A stretch of 64,000 nt of DNA from Malus domestica (GCF_042453785.1 NC_091669.1:33869001-33933000); one strand, 5' to 3'. Positions 25,363-38,346 are shown, numbered from the stretch's first letter. Program-made: numbers and translations. The notes: generated by a model from the letters alone, not told the origin.

Positions 25363-25621
25363 CAATTGCCTATCCCTGAAACACAACCTAGAATTTATTA
25401 ACTTCAAAAGATGAAAGAAAATGTTTGCGCTAAATGAGAAAACTATTTCAATAAAACCAAAAAAACGAAGGAGAGGGTAGAATAATTTCTCAAAAAAACA
25501 TGGGAATCACAAGGAAATGAAGCAAGACATTTAAATTGTGTATTAAAAATTTCCCTATAAACAGGCGGAAAACAGGAAGGAACACTCACCTCCAATGCAA
25601 GTCTGAGAACTGCAGTGGTTC

Positions 25622-28173
25622 CTAGCAAGCAAGCTTAGCTTTCAGTTCCTCGGCCACAGCAACAATGAATTCTTCAGTGTTCAAGTAGTGGTTCCCAGCC
25701 AGCCTGCAGCACACGAAAGCATGTTTTAAATAACATCACTGCTCATACAGAGGCACAGGAAAACACAACTCACATGCGCAGAGAGACAAATTCTGAAGAT
25801 AAAATAAACTATCAAATACTTACTTGGATCCGTGAAGAATTAATGCAAGATCCTTGGTCATTTTCCCCGATTCCACACTTCCAATACAAGCTTCTTCGAG
25901 TTTTTGAGTGAACTCCAAAACTCTTGCATTGTCATCCAACTTCGCCCTATTACCGAGACACATTCAAATTCAGATCTACTGACCATTTCAAGGAACATTA
26001 AGATATCAAAGAGGAGCGCTAACTTGGAAAACAATCTTTCTAATATACCTGTGTGCAAGTCCTCTTGTCCAAGCAAAGATAGAAGCTATGCTGTTTGTAC
26101 TCGTTTCGCCTCCCTTCTGGTGAACCCTGTAATGCCGAGTAACTGTACCGTGGGCAGCTTCAGCTTCTATGGTCTTTCCATCTGGGCACACCTGTACCCA
26201 TGAAATACTCCAGTAAGTGACGGACAAGGATTCACACAAATTAGGGAGTGAGGGATGCAGGGATAGGTGCAAATACACATGAAACAGGTATAACATACCA
26301 GTACTGATGTCATCAATCCAAGAGATCCAAACCCTACAATAGAACCACAAGTTAAAAACTGCAATCGCTCAGTATGCAAATCATTGATGAGATGAAACAA
26401 AAATTAGCAAATGGGCAGTTGTACAAACCTTGAGCTAACATATCACTTTGCACATCTCCATCATAATTCTTGCATGCCCAAACATACCCACCACCACTTT
26501 TAAGTGCATAAGCCACCATATCATCAATGAGACGATGCTCATACCTTCCAATCCAATAGTATACAGTCAATAAAACAACACCATTTGACCTCAGGATCCA
26601 TTACTATCAAACAAAATCGCCAGGCTTTTCCAATCCTGACTCCTTACCATATTCCAGCAGCTTCAAACTTCGATTTCCAGTTAGCTTCATAAACTTGTTG
26701 AAATATGTCCTTGAATCTTATATCATGAACAACAACAAAATATAGATAGGTCAGAAAATGATTAGTACAAATTTTAAATCCTTTTTTTGTTTGTCAAAAC
26801 AAGGAAATTAGGAATCTGCGTACCTTCCATCATACTGAGTAGTATTTTTTGTGCTAAGATAAAGAAGCCACTTTTTCTCATAAGCTGTGGTCATGGAAGC
26901 CTCTGCAACAGCACGGATGGACTGCATACCAAAGACAGATATACAATATAAGGGACAAACCCAGTGACTCACAGCAATCAAGAAATTCTTTCAACAGAAA
27001 CACGAAAGGAGTAACAAAGTAAACCTCATCAGTGTTGTACATGGCCAATGCAACTCCCCCCTCCCCTGTAAAGTTGTAAACCTCTAGCTCTGTCTTCTCA
27101 TCCTTTCCTTCTGGCACTGCAAGCATTTATCATGTAATAAGACCAAAAACTAAAGGAATTTAAGAACTATCATCTATCAAGAGAAACTCTGCACGTATAA
27201 TCCTACTAAACTACAGTGCTGTACACAAATCTAATACTATCAAAGTAAAGATAAAAGTTTACCAAACACCAATTTCAGTTTCCCAGGTCCTTTAATGACT
27301 GCATCAGTTGCTCGACTGATCACCAAAAGCATGTCTTCCAATGCATATCGGCTTTGTCCAGCCTGAAAACAGAAACAATAAGCATAGTTCTAATCCGACG
27401 AAACTATAGAATCACCATATGACATTATAATACCTGGGATAAGGCGAGGGATGTTTTTGCAAGTAATTGGTTCTCTGAAAACAGTACCTGTAGAAAAAGC
27501 AATCATTGTAATTTGAAAAGAATATTGTTCAAAAGATGAAAACGTATAGTTGACAGTTCACTAACCATTCAAAATATTCCTAATAGTCCCATTGGGACTC
27601 CTCCACATACTCTTCAAGTTAAACTCCTTCATACGAGCTTCATCTGTCAATTATAACAATAATATCATGAATTTTGTCAATCTCTCGGTGACGACTGAAA
27701 ATATTAATACAGGATCTAGAGTTAGAAAACAAATGCATGTATAATTGTTCAGTAGTGTATACCTGGAGTAATAGTTGCACACTTGATCTCTACATTGTAC
27801 CTAAAATACCAAGTGTTAGAGATGCGGAATGAAATAGCAAAATAAAATTTACAAGCAAAAAGATATTCTAAGCGCTCATTGTTCTTCCGTTCTAAGAACT
27901 TGAAGTAGAGATACGATAAACGTACTTTCAACAGTAACCTTGTCATCAGTGGCATCCCGATGAGGAAGACCAAGGTCAAAGTATTTGATGTCCAATTCCA
28001 CAAATGGAAAAATAAGCTGCAGATACAACAAAGAGAAAGAATCATATAAGCAACCACCATCTTGATCACAACAGCATGTAGTTACAAAAAGTAGTATTAG
28101 TGAAGCACTTAAGAGTAAGATGTAGAAACCTTGTCCTTAATGGATTTCCAGAAAACGCTTGTCATTTCGTCCC
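25622..28173 (-). pseudogene. ICDH: NADP-isocitrate dehydrogenase pseudogene, copy A
   Basis: Counterpart of exons 2-15 of ICDH-B, still reading as cytosolic NADP-isocitrate dehydrogenase ([33 protein letters not shown], end KLAC). It cannot make the enzyme. Exon 1 with the start codon is absent because homology to unit B ends at about 28300 in intron 1. The exon 2 acceptor CAG has become CAA. A 19-bp deletion removes the end of exon 3. Exon 7 lacks 2 bp in the DQYRATD region, and exon 9 lacks 6 bp (in frame). Most other splice sites persist, so decay is recent. A hAT element sits 260 bp beyond its stop codon. Confidence 0.93.
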
Positions 28174-28858
28174 TTGTACCACGTATCAAAAGACAGTATG
28201 AACAAGTGTACGGTGAAATTTCTTCGAGTCTCGACCCATGTACACAAGCGTATTAGTTTCGTAAAGTTAGAGTTAAATGAAATCAACAAGTGTGCCATGC
28301 GTATTAGATTCTCACTCCTTTTATGAGAGGGTAGATGTCTCACACACGATCATTACGGAAAATCTAATCTCGTTTAATCTTTATTCATTAAAAAAAAAAA
28401 AAAAGATTGTTATGTTGGCTTGAACTGCCCTCCTTGTTTTTTAATGTTGAATATTGATGATTCCGGGTAATTGTTCCTTAATTGTACTCCAAGTAATCTT
28501 TAGTTATTTGTGAGACCAATTGGGGTTCGACATTGGATTATTACTTAATACAAGAAACAACTTCAATGAAATGTTTAATCAGAGTTCTTTGCTGATTGCA
28601 ACTTCAATTAAGTCTTGTCATCAGCATACATACTCAGGAGCCCCTTTTCAACTTTTACAAAGTAAAAGGGGGTCAGCACCCGGCATCAACTACTTGAGCA
28701 AAAGAAATTGTCACACACCAAATAAAATGGACGCTCACTCCCACCCGAACTGTAAGGACAATAGTACAAGTACAGAAATAACCCAAACATGACAATAACA
28801 CACATAATCTTAGAAGATAGGTCAATAATTCATTAGAGGTAGCAAAAGGGAGACCTTT
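28174..28858. other. Junction of the two duplicated units
   Basis: Unit A homology to ICDH-B intron 1 runs to about 28300. About 170 bp with no match elsewhere in the window follows, with an A-run near 28389. Unit B then begins at about 28470, matching 3671 onward. The rest, to 28858, is the GAD-B 3' flank, equivalent to 3671-4055. No gene is seen. Confidence 0.75.
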
Positions 28859-31800
28859 CTAACAAACAACATTCATCTTCTGCTTCCTGGCCATAACAAA
28901 CTTCCTCCAAACTGTCGTGATCTCCCTTGTTTTCTCCAAATCACTCTTCTTACTCTCAAGTGTCGTCCCAGGTTTCTCACCTTTTTCATCAGCAGCCTTC
29001 ACATTGGAGCTAAGTTTAGATGGAAGCGTGTCAAGTTCAGTCAACACTTTTTTGATGTCATTCACAAGCCGCTCCGCCAAAGTGCGAGAGAAGTCTTCCC
29101 TAATGACAACACGTAGCACGGTGATGTGTTGCGCATCTGGGGGCATGGTGTATGCCGGAACGATCCATCCGAAGCGGCGAAGCAAGTCGGAGATTTCAAA
29201 CTCGTCATGGCGATGGTTATCCTTCAAAGAGAAGGCCACCAAGGGTACACCTTCGTCTTTGGAGACTATGTTGAAGCGACCTGTCTTCTCCAATCCTTCG
29301 TTTAGTACTACCATGTTTTCACGACAATTTTCCATGACGTTCCTGTATCCCTGATTTACATATACAAGAATTAACATATTAGTATCACGTTTGAGACTTT
29401 CAGGCATATTTACTTGATCACAATTAGATGTCTAAATGATTTTCTATTGGATTAATATTTTATGCAAGATTGACCTATCAGGAAATTAGAGGTGTCCTAT
29501 AAGCCATTTGACATGTACATATAATTAATGGTAAAATTTTCATGATTATTTCATTTAGAAGTTATTAGTGTACTCACCTCAAAACCCAAGCGAATCAGTT
29601 GATAATATTGAGCAATAATTTGGCTGGAGCCTACATGGTGAAAAACATTTATACTCAGTCGAAAGTTTAACATTTACTTAATTAAGTGAATTAATTGTTA
29701 ATTCTGTCACTAAATTAATGAAGTCTTTTAAAAAAGTACCTTTTGAGAAGTTGAGGGTGAAAGTAGGTTGGTCAGCTCCAAGATAGTTGATATGGAAGAT
29801 GAGTTCGTCCGGCAAATCTTCTTTGTTCCTCCAGATGACCCATCCAATCCCTGCGTACACGAGTCCGTACTTGTGTCCGCTAACGTTGATGCTCTTCACA
29901 AGGGGCAAACGGAAATCCCATTCCAGTTCTGGGTAAAGAAATGGAGCAATAAACCCGCCACTTGCTGCGTCTACATGGATTGAAGTATCCCATCTGCATA
30001 CCCAAGCAGAAGATGTAAACCAGTAAATAATGTGTCACATCAGTTGGTAATAAAAGTTTCAAAATACTACAATTCTTGATCTTGTACAAGTACACCAAGT
30101 CACAATGTACGTACATACGCCTACACCAACGAACTTGTAAGATATAGATAGAGATAGAGATGCATACCCAGTTTCCTTGTTCTTCTCTATCAAGAGATCA
30201 TTCAAGAGCTTGACATCTTCGAACTCACCGTTGAGGGTGGAGCCGAGGATAGCAGCAACGCAGATTGTGTTCTCATCAACCATTTCCACTGCTTTCTCAG
30301 GGTCCATTACATAGTAGCCCTCCCTCAACTTCACCTCCTTCAACTCCACCTCAAAGTACCTTGCAAACTTCTCCCAGCACACCTTAAATTTATACAACAA
30401 GGTATATTTATTTAGTTCAGTATATATGTAGCAGAGGAAAAACGAGTCACAGTAGTTTGTAATGCTGAAAGTACCAAATTTTTTGTGCACTAGTACTTAA
30501 ATCACATTACATTACGCGTCAATTGATGTTCGAGTACCAACCAGTCATGATAACTAAGGCAACAAGTCGACCACTCAAGTCACATACCATGGTTCATCAA
30601 TGTAGTTTAAGAATGTGGTATTCATAACATAAATTGTATAATGATAGCTATATGAATACCTGGACATTGGCTCCGGTGACAATGTTGGGTTTGTCAACGG
30701 GTTTGCCCTCAGCTCTCCTCTTGTTTTGCCACTTCCTCTTGAATGCCAAGCCAGCCAACATGATGGCCTCAGAAGAGCCCACCGTTCCCACTCCAACGGC
30801 TGCCTCTGAATCGCCCAATGGTGCATTGAACAGATGAGCTATTATGTTTACGCACCGATTCTGTCATGTTTTCATGCGCATAATATCAAAACACACATCA
30901 GTTCCATGTATGCACTAACTGTACGTGCACCCTTTAGCTTTCAGAATTTATCATAAGGTTTGTAAAATTAATTCTATAAATTAGTAGAAAATAAATTACA
31001 AATTCATTGTGAGTGGTTAATCGTAACATTCAGATTCTCAGAATGAAAGTTATAGATGCATTTATTCTTCGATTTTTATTTGTCTCTCACCTCAGTCCTC
31101 ACGAAAGGCAATGCAATCAGTATAATTGTGAGTTGGCCTCCATTAGTTGGTATACGCAAAACTTTAACTTAGAGAAACAAACGTAATGCTACAAATATGG
31201 CAGTTAAAAAATCTAAAAACTGGAGGTAGGTTAAAAGATGAACAAAAAGAAAAAATTCACTGTTCGAATTCTAATTCGATTCCGAAACTTTAAATGTACG
31301 CTATGCAGTCAACATTTGGAAATTTCTTGACTGAGACTGGTTCTAATTCTAATTCTAATTCAGTTTTAAAACTGATTCATGCATACTCGATCGTCAATGA
31401 AAGTTTGGTTCTTCCTTCTAGACCAAAGTCAAAACATGCATCCAATCTTTCACATCAACACGTTTTACAAAACGGACTGAAATTTTTTTATGTAAAGTTG
31501 TAAACCATGCATGCAATTAATTTTGACATATGTAATTGATGATTTTATATTTCTTAGAAGGGGAGGGAATAGAAAATAAAAGTAGTCACACCAAAAATAA
31601 AAAAAAATAAAAGTAGTAAACGCAAAAAAATAATTTATACATCTATCTACTATAATCAAATTGGCCTTATCTAAGAGTTTGGCATTGCTACTTAGTACTA
31701 TGGTATTCTTCCTCATTTGTAAGTGAAAAGTCTTAAGTTTAATTCTCTTCAAAGACGAATTTGAACCACATTATTGTTAGCTCATTGTGAGGCTAAGTCA

Positions 31801-34800
31801 ACCCACTCTCTTACAATATCATTTGCTCCAAATAAAAAAGTTTGACATTTCGACTCATCCTTTGTGTCTCTCCTTGTGCATCGAAGTGAATCGAAGGAGA
31901 AAGGCTTTATTTTGGAATCAAGTTTACCCTAAATAAATCAAAATCAAAATAAAACAAACATAGGGAGAAAAAAAATTAATTGTCAAAACTCGCATTTAGT
32001 CATCCCAAAAGTATTTCTAATATACTCTTTGAACAAAACTTCTGAAAATATTGGGACAATAATGTAGGTGAAGAAATTAAAATTGTTCTCACATTGAAAG
32101 TTTTGCAGGCATTTGAATCTCATCCGGATCCAAGTTGTAGGGATCTTAGGGATCCTCACATCCTAGTTGTTTATCATACATCGTGCAATTAAACATAAAT
32201 AGTATCTAACGAAAACTGACGGCACGATATACGATGAACGACTAGGATGTGAGCATCCATATGATCCCGACTAGGATGTGAGCATCCTTATGATCCCGAC
32301 TAGGATGTGAGCATCCCTATGATCCCCACAAAGAGGATCAGGAGAGGATCCTCAACCATTAAATACACCACTATTGAGAACTCAATCAACTCTTGTTATC
32401 ACATAAGTAGTGAATAAGGTTTTGGGTTTCTATCATGCATTCCGAGTTCTGAACCCCCTCATTTTCTAAATCCTTGTAATAGTTTTGAACATTTTCCCTT
32501 CTTTTAATAATAATTTTTTTTTAAAAAAAAAGTAGTAATTGTTTTGGTAGTTATGTTTTTTGTTCAATAAATTGCTTATCGAGTTCAAAGCATTATCTTT
32601 CTTAACATAACATAGCCTGGAGTGGTAATATCAACCGTAATTTTTTTTGTTTAAAAAAAAACAACTCTTTTCATTCTCATTAAAAGAAATCCACTTTTAT
32701 TTTCGTGTAAGATTTTCACTTCACAAAGCCTTGCATGTGGTCCTAAGAGCAATTTTTTATAACTTTGCAACTTAAAATAACTCCTCTAAATATTTTGGCC
32801 ACTGAACTAAGTTTATAATTTATAACTTTTTTAGTCAGAGATAAGATAATTTTCACACTCTTATTAGTTTGTCACACACTTTTTTGAATTCTTAGCCTTT
32901 AAATTGAATAAATCAAATAAAAACAGCAAACATAATTCAACAAACATGTGCAAAAAGCCAAAATGAATGTATTTATGATTTTTTTTTCTTCAATAACAAA
33001 GATTATTTTCGTTGTTGGGTACTTTGCCCGACACTGCGTGACATTAATATATGTGGTGCGGTGAATCGACTTCACATTAGAAGTCCAAGTCCGTCGTTCT
33101 AGAAACTGAAATGTCCATAAGCATGGCGAATTGGATTGGAATAATGCACGGGTCTCGGTCATATCACTAACACTATTCCTATTTAAATAATTTAATTCAC
33201 GTTACTCAGTACTACCGTCTGATGGTATTCATTTTCAATTGAAAGTGAGAGGTGTTAGGTTCGAATTCTGTAGCTAACGAATTTGATATCAAATTAAGTT
33301 ACCCCATTGTGTGACTTAGACAAACTCCCCTACTCCTAGTGTAAAAATATCGATGTCCTCAATTCACGAAAATACATTCACTTTTTTAATGTATTTAATA
33401 TCATTTATTCAACAAAAAAAACAAAAACTCACAAAAATACATGCCTCGAGTTTTTCCTTCTTACCCACAAATTACAAATTGCCATGTTATTATCATTTTC
33501 CTCATTTGTGTTTTTATTAAACCACTTTAGGCATTACATATGTAAAAACAGAAAGATTATTTCACGCTACATTATTTTCAATGCTACGAAATATGGACGG
33601 TTATCATCAAAATTATACTAATTCAACGGTTGTGAATACTGATGAAGGTTGAAATTAATGAAGGACAATATCTGAGTATTACCTATTCTACTCGTTAAGT
33701 TAGGCGGCCCAATAAAAACAAGACATGTGTTGAATGCAGCTTTTAGGTGACCGTTTCTGTAGAGAGATTTTTCAATATGACCGGCACAAGAGATAGTACA
33801 TCAAATATCACTATACAAATAGTGAGATATGTGTATTAAAATGTTAATAACTTAAAAAAAAAAAATTTCCCCCTACTTATATAAAAACACGTAATATACC
33901 ACTCATATTGCCGTTACAATGAAAAATTTCTCATTTACGTGGGATAATCAGGCAAAGAAGAGAAGAACGAAAGTGAAGAAGAAGAAGATAGACTTTTCGA
34001 CTGACCAAGACGGCAAGACCTTTTCATATTTTTTCTTACAAGTAGAGAGGTTGTGGGACCTAATATTTACCCATTACTTCCTATCACTTTCTCTAAATCG
34101 GCAATTTTAATTAAAAAATAGCATCTAATAGCACAGAACATGAAAGTAAAATACATAAAAACATACTAAAAATATCCATTTTAGAGTTCTTCATCGAAAT
34201 CAATTTGTTAATCCACACGAACTTACCTTACTTGTTGATCCACATGAAAGAGAATAGATCTAGTTGAAGACTAGAAGCCTAGAGGGCATGGTAACATAGA
34301 TCGGTCGGCTATCATACAAAAGGCATTTGATTGGAGGAGAAATATTTTTTATAATTTAATTTGCTTTCATTTGATTTTTTCATTATTTAAGAAAATTAGA
34401 GCAATAGTTCCTAAATTTTAGTCTAATTTGAGATTTAGATTTTGAATTAAAAATTTGTGAGTATTGGTTCATGAACTTGTTATAATGTGCAGTCATTCTT
34501 TTTTGCTAACTCCATCAGAACTTTCATCCATTTTTCGTTCCTTTAAACCCTTTATTTAATGAAAGTTCTAATGGAGTTAGCCAAAAGGATCATTGCTCCA
34601 CATCATAACAAATTTAGAGATCAATACTCACGAACTTTTAGTTTATAAACCAAAAATCCAATTGAGCTAAAATTCAGAACCCCTCAAAAAATAATATTGC
34701 TATTACTATCCTTGGCTTATGTGGATTATTAAACATCGAACGCAATTAACAACGCCGCAAACATGGCATCTACTTCTAAAACATCTAAGAAAAGATTAAG

Positions 34801-35547
34801 TCGTTGTTTATGATATATAATAACCCTAATTAACGCGTCTACAATTAACATATTCTTACCTACTCCCACTACTAGGACGTGCTAAATTATGTCCATATTT
34901 TATGCTGTTCTTATTACTTTAATATAATAAATAATTGCTAAATGGGAGTGGATTCAGATTGACGATGAATGATATTGATAAAAAAAGATGCGACTTTTTA
35001 AAAAGAAATACAAATAAATGAGTAAATTTATTACCTGGAGCTCAGTGGTGATAGGGTACTCATCCATGTCGACGTAATTCTTGTTGATGGAGGCCATCAT
35101 GAGTTTATCACACTCAGGCTCCATCCATGTCGTCACAAACGAAGCCAGATTCAGCCTAGGGTTCCCATCCAACATCAGCTCATCGTTTATGATCTGGTAC
35201 GCTGCCTCCTTCGGGATCGAATTTTCCGCCATTTTGAACCTTCGTGATAAAAATCATCCATCTCACGATCAAATCAATCGGTACGAATCATGCATATGTG
35301 CATAGAGGGAAATTCGTTTTCATGCAAAATTGTATTATATAGTCCGACTGTAAACCTAAATTGTATTAAGAATATTTTCGCAAAATATATGGTTTAGATT
35401 CATAGTACTACGAATGAAAAAAACAAACCACAAAATAAAGAAATTCATGTGATGTAATTACCTAGGAAGAGTAGTTCGGACGTATCGAGAAGCGAACGTT
35501 GAGTGGACGGAGACGTCCGACTCCGATGCAGCCCTTGAGAGGGCCAT
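28859..35547 (-). CDS. GAD: Glutamate decarboxylase, copy B (7 exons)
   Basis: Paralogue of GAD-A with identical exon lengths. Exons first to last: 35462-35547, 35035-35239, 30660-30860, 30168-30382, 29740-29993, 29578-29630, 28859-29350, giving 501 residues plus stop. The PLP lysine motif SGHKYG (Lys277) and the calmodulin-binding tail with Trp486 ([10 protein letters not shown]) are kept. Residue changes against copy A are few and mostly mild (exon 1 SRAASES and RTTLPR; TSIHVD for TTIHVD; VLTELD for VLRELD; REGYY for RDGYY). Intron 2 is 4.2 kb. The promoter differs from copy A: a ~240-bp segment is missing upstream and the TATA box reads CATAAATA. Both copies appear to encode active enzymes; differing expression is inference. 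Confidence 0.95.
31683..31840 (+). repeat. SINE-like repeat in GAD-B intron 2, first copy
   Basis: Counterpart of 7313-7466 with the same downstream motif (GAATTTGAACCACATTATTG) and a short A-rich end. The pol III boxes are degraded. Its position in both units dates it before the duplication. Confidence 0.45.
32239..32325. repeat. 29-bp sequence repeated three times
   Basis: GACTAGGATGTGAGCATCC followed by variable text and GATCCC occurs three times head to tail. The corresponding unit A site (about 8340-8370) has one diverged copy. The triplication is specific to unit B. Confidence 0.85.
33195..33360 (+). repeat. SINE-like repeat in GAD-B intron 2, second copy
   Basis: Counterpart of 9530-9690. 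The B-box-like GGTTCGAATTC is better kept here, which supports a tRNA-derived head for the family. Confidence 0.5.
33762..33932. mobile_element. 171-bp MITE, unit B only
   Basis: The termini GAGAGATTTTTCA and, inverted from the right, GAGAAATTTTTCA match. Unit A at about 10190-10240 lacks the insert. A relative in opposite orientation lies at about 52362-52524 upstream of ICDH-B. No clear target duplication is visible. Confidence 0.65.
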
Positions 35548-35654
35548 GGTGGTGATGATATCGATCTAGAGATGTAAATGTGGTATTGTGAGGGAGATTG
35601 GGTTTTGGGAAGGAAGAAGATGGATAGTAGTATACAACTGGGGGAGGACAGAGA

Positions 35655-35662
35655 TATTTATG
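35655..35662 (-). promoter_or_regulatory. Altered TATA-like site of GAD-B
   Basis: The place of the GAD-A TATA box reads CATAAATA on the minus strand, 108 bp upstream of the GAD-B ATG. The first T of the canonical motif is lost. Upstream, a ~240-bp segment present in unit A (about 11990-12220) is missing. Confidence 0.5.
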
Positions 35663-36237
35663 AGGAAAAACAAATTCTTAATTGGTGTTTCATTAAAAAT
35701 AATTTGTGTTGGAAACTGCCGGGTAAGCCCCTACATTTGGTCAGTGCGTTCGTCCTACAATTTGGTGATTGAATTCGTATAATAATATATTTGCCATTTA
35801 ATACTACATTTCGTGGTATTTCTCTTCACTTGTAACTAAGAGGTCTTAAGTTCGATTATTGTTAAAAACAAATTTGAACCACATTATTGTTAGTCCATTA
35901 TGATGTTAAGCACACCTCTCTTTCCATAATGTAGATAATCTCGATTGTTCTTAAAAAAAAAAAAAAAATAATAATAATAATAATAATAATAAATAGCCTA
36001 GAAGGGAGGGCATTTCCTAAAGTTCTTGCAGAAGATATTATTCTGTTCTATGTGACCCACTCCCTTGGTTTGGAAATTTATTTTAGGATCCATTCAAAAT
36101 CAATGGCTAGTTTTTCCCTCTACGCACGTAGGAGAAGAAGATGAAATATGAACAATTTTAAGAGCACGTTAACAGACAGGGATTAGAAATTGAAATAATT
36201 GTGATTTGAATTTCTTACGTTTACTAGAATATGGGTA
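35663..36237. other. Upstream flank of GAD-B
   Basis: Non-coding. It matches unit A from about 12220 onward and is interrupted by a SINE. Confidence 0.5.
35788..35994 (+). repeat. SINE with poly(A)/(TAA)n tail, unit B only
   Basis: Same family as at 7313, with intact tail: an A-run followed by (TAA)n. The B-box-like text is AAGTTCGATT. Unit A at about 12330 lacks it, so it inserted after the duplication. It is the best-preserved copy and lies about 240 bp upstream of the GAD-B start codon. Confidence 0.7.
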
Positions 36238-37133
36238 GGCTTATTATATTAATATCCCACAAATTGTTGAATAAATCTCACACACTTAATACACCTCACA
36301 TACTTCCTCATAATACTCTCACACTCCACATTCTCAACATACACCTTACATTTTCTACATAGACCCCAAATTCTCTATACACCCCACATTTTCATACAAA
36401 CATTGGTTTTTATATCTCATTTCGTTTTCTTTTTCGAACAAAAATTTTGCAGAGTTGCTGCTTTCCATGGAGCAGAAAATGAGATTGAATTGTATTTCCA
36501 AATTTGTGGGTAAATTATAAGGTGTCTGGACCTGTAAATATTTTAAAGGCTCTTTGTCCAGTAGGGAGGATCACCTTCGATAAAGTGCATCCATTTTCAT
36601 CTGTCTAAGCTTGTGTGTTATTTTTCTATTAACAAAGATTTCATAATTCTGATTGGAAATCTTTCTTCTTCTGCTTATGTCATCTTTTTTAGGTGTGTTA
36701 TTGTGCCATTGTGTTCCCAATTTAACTAGTATATATGGTTGGAAAATACCAGATTCTCTGGTTCTATTTCAATATACAATATTCGTCAATACTTGTCATT
36801 TTCTCGGGATGCATTCTCTAAATGATTCTTGCACGCTTTCAGTTTACCTCATGTGAAGCTTTTGAAACACCGATTTCGTGTTCCATTCATCAAAAATAAT
36901 TTTTCTCAAGCAATGTGTTGTAGTTTCGTTAGTTAGGGTTTTGTTCAACAATGGAAAGTGAAAAGGGGTTTTGATAGTTGAAGAAGATAAATAATACATT
37001 AAGTGATTTGGAGTGTATTTAGAACCTAATAAGGTTGAAATTGTCATTCCAGAGTAAGGAATATAAGTTATTTAATATTAAATTTTAATGTATGGTGCAT
37101 TCAACATTATGTGGGGTGCTAATAAAAAAAGTC
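36238..37133. mobile_element. 896-bp TIR element, unit B only
   Basis: A perfect 8-bp duplication TATGGGTA flanks it (36230-36237 and 37134-37141). The ends GGCTTATTATATTAATATCC and, inverted, GACTTTTTTTATTAGCACCC form weak terminal repeats. Unit A at about 12593 has the unoccupied site. No transposase is recognised. The TSD length suggests hAT, but the termini are not typical. Confidence 0.75.
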
Positions 37134-37926
37134 TATGGGTATATGAATTATTTCATTTCTTAATTTTTTTTTTCTGTGTTTAGTGACACCTATTGAATCA
37201 TAACATGTGAGTTTTACCTTGAAATCCAATTTCCTGTACTTAGCTTCTTTATTTCTGAGTTCTTCGATTCTTTCATTATCACATTAGTGTAAAGTAAACA
37301 TGGCCTACATTCTTTTTATTTATTCTTCCCACAACAAAAAAAAAGCTTATTCTTTGTTTTCTTTTAATTATTATTACTATTACTAAAAATTAGTAATTGT
37401 ACACATGTTATGAATGTGCTTATTAAAATTCAAAAAATAAATTACAAAGAGAGAAAATATAAAATGATCGTTACAGCTTTTTTTTTAGTGACGACCTTTA
37501 AATGATGTTTCGTCGTTGAAAAGCTATTCTTATCTTTAATGATTGGTTCTGGGTAACTATTTTGTCACTAAAAATTTATTTATTTGTGAGAAAAACGTGG
37601 AAGCAAAAATGTGATCAAACTAATATGGTTATCAAGCTGTGTGAGGCTTTAGAAAAAAAAACAGTAAAATTATTTTGTGTTTAATTTACTAAATTGCCCC
37701 ATTATTTTTATTTTGGTTATTTTTCTTTAGTTTTGTGGACTGAATAAATTTGGTTTTTTCACTTTTGTTTTAGTTGATAAAGAAGATTTTATTAATATAT
37801 AGGTTAAATTATATCTTTAAAATATAAAATAATTTGTTATTGACGTTGCAAACCTTCCATAAATTTTTTAAAACGACAACAACATTTCTCAAAGATAAAT
37901 AGGAAGCGCTATTCAAAGCTCTCCTT
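37134..37926. other. Intergenic, unit B
   Basis: AT-rich non-coding DNA matching about 12595-13345 of unit A. No gene or insertion is seen. Confidence 0.5.
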
Positions 37927-38204
37927 GGTACCGTTTCGTACGTGGGACGGGACGGAATGGAACAGGACGAGCCGTTCCGTCCCACGTTTGGTGCGCCTAA
38001 AAACTGTGGAACGGGTTGTCACATGAGACGAAATTTGGCTGATTTTTCGTTCCACCTCTTCCCCTTGGAACGACTCGTTCCACATCCATGGAACACAAAT
38101 TTATAACATTTTATGACAAAATTTCTCCTTATATTTTTCAATATTTACATCGTCCATTCCATCCTGTTCCGTCCCGTCCCGTCCCGTCTGCGTACCAAAC
38201 AGTA
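37927..38204 (+). mobile_element. MITE, forward copy of an inverted pair
   Basis: About 278 bp starting GGTACCGTTTCGTACG and ending CGTACCAAACAGTA, with repeated GGGACGGGACGG-type text inside both arms, so it can fold back. Unit A keeps only a short stretch here (GTACCGCAACAGTAG), which may be the remains of a deleted copy. Confidence 0.7.
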
Positions 38205-38346
38205 GTGCCAAAAAATGGAAAGTTCAATTTGAAATTTTGAAATAATCAATTTGACTGCGAAACTGAACTAGTCAAAACCCGGAAATCAACTCAAAATTGA
38301 TGCAAATTGTGCAATAACATGATTCAAATTAAAAATCAATTTGTGA

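Larger units (their letters stand above)
30861..35034 (-). other. GAD-B intron 2 (4.2 kb), repeat-rich
   Basis: No gene is seen. It contains SINE-like repeats (about 31683-31840 and 33195-33360) shared with unit A, a 29-bp triplication (32239-32325), a unit B-specific MITE (33762-33932), and the MITE-like block near 34390-34690 shared with unit A. Confidence 0.7.
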
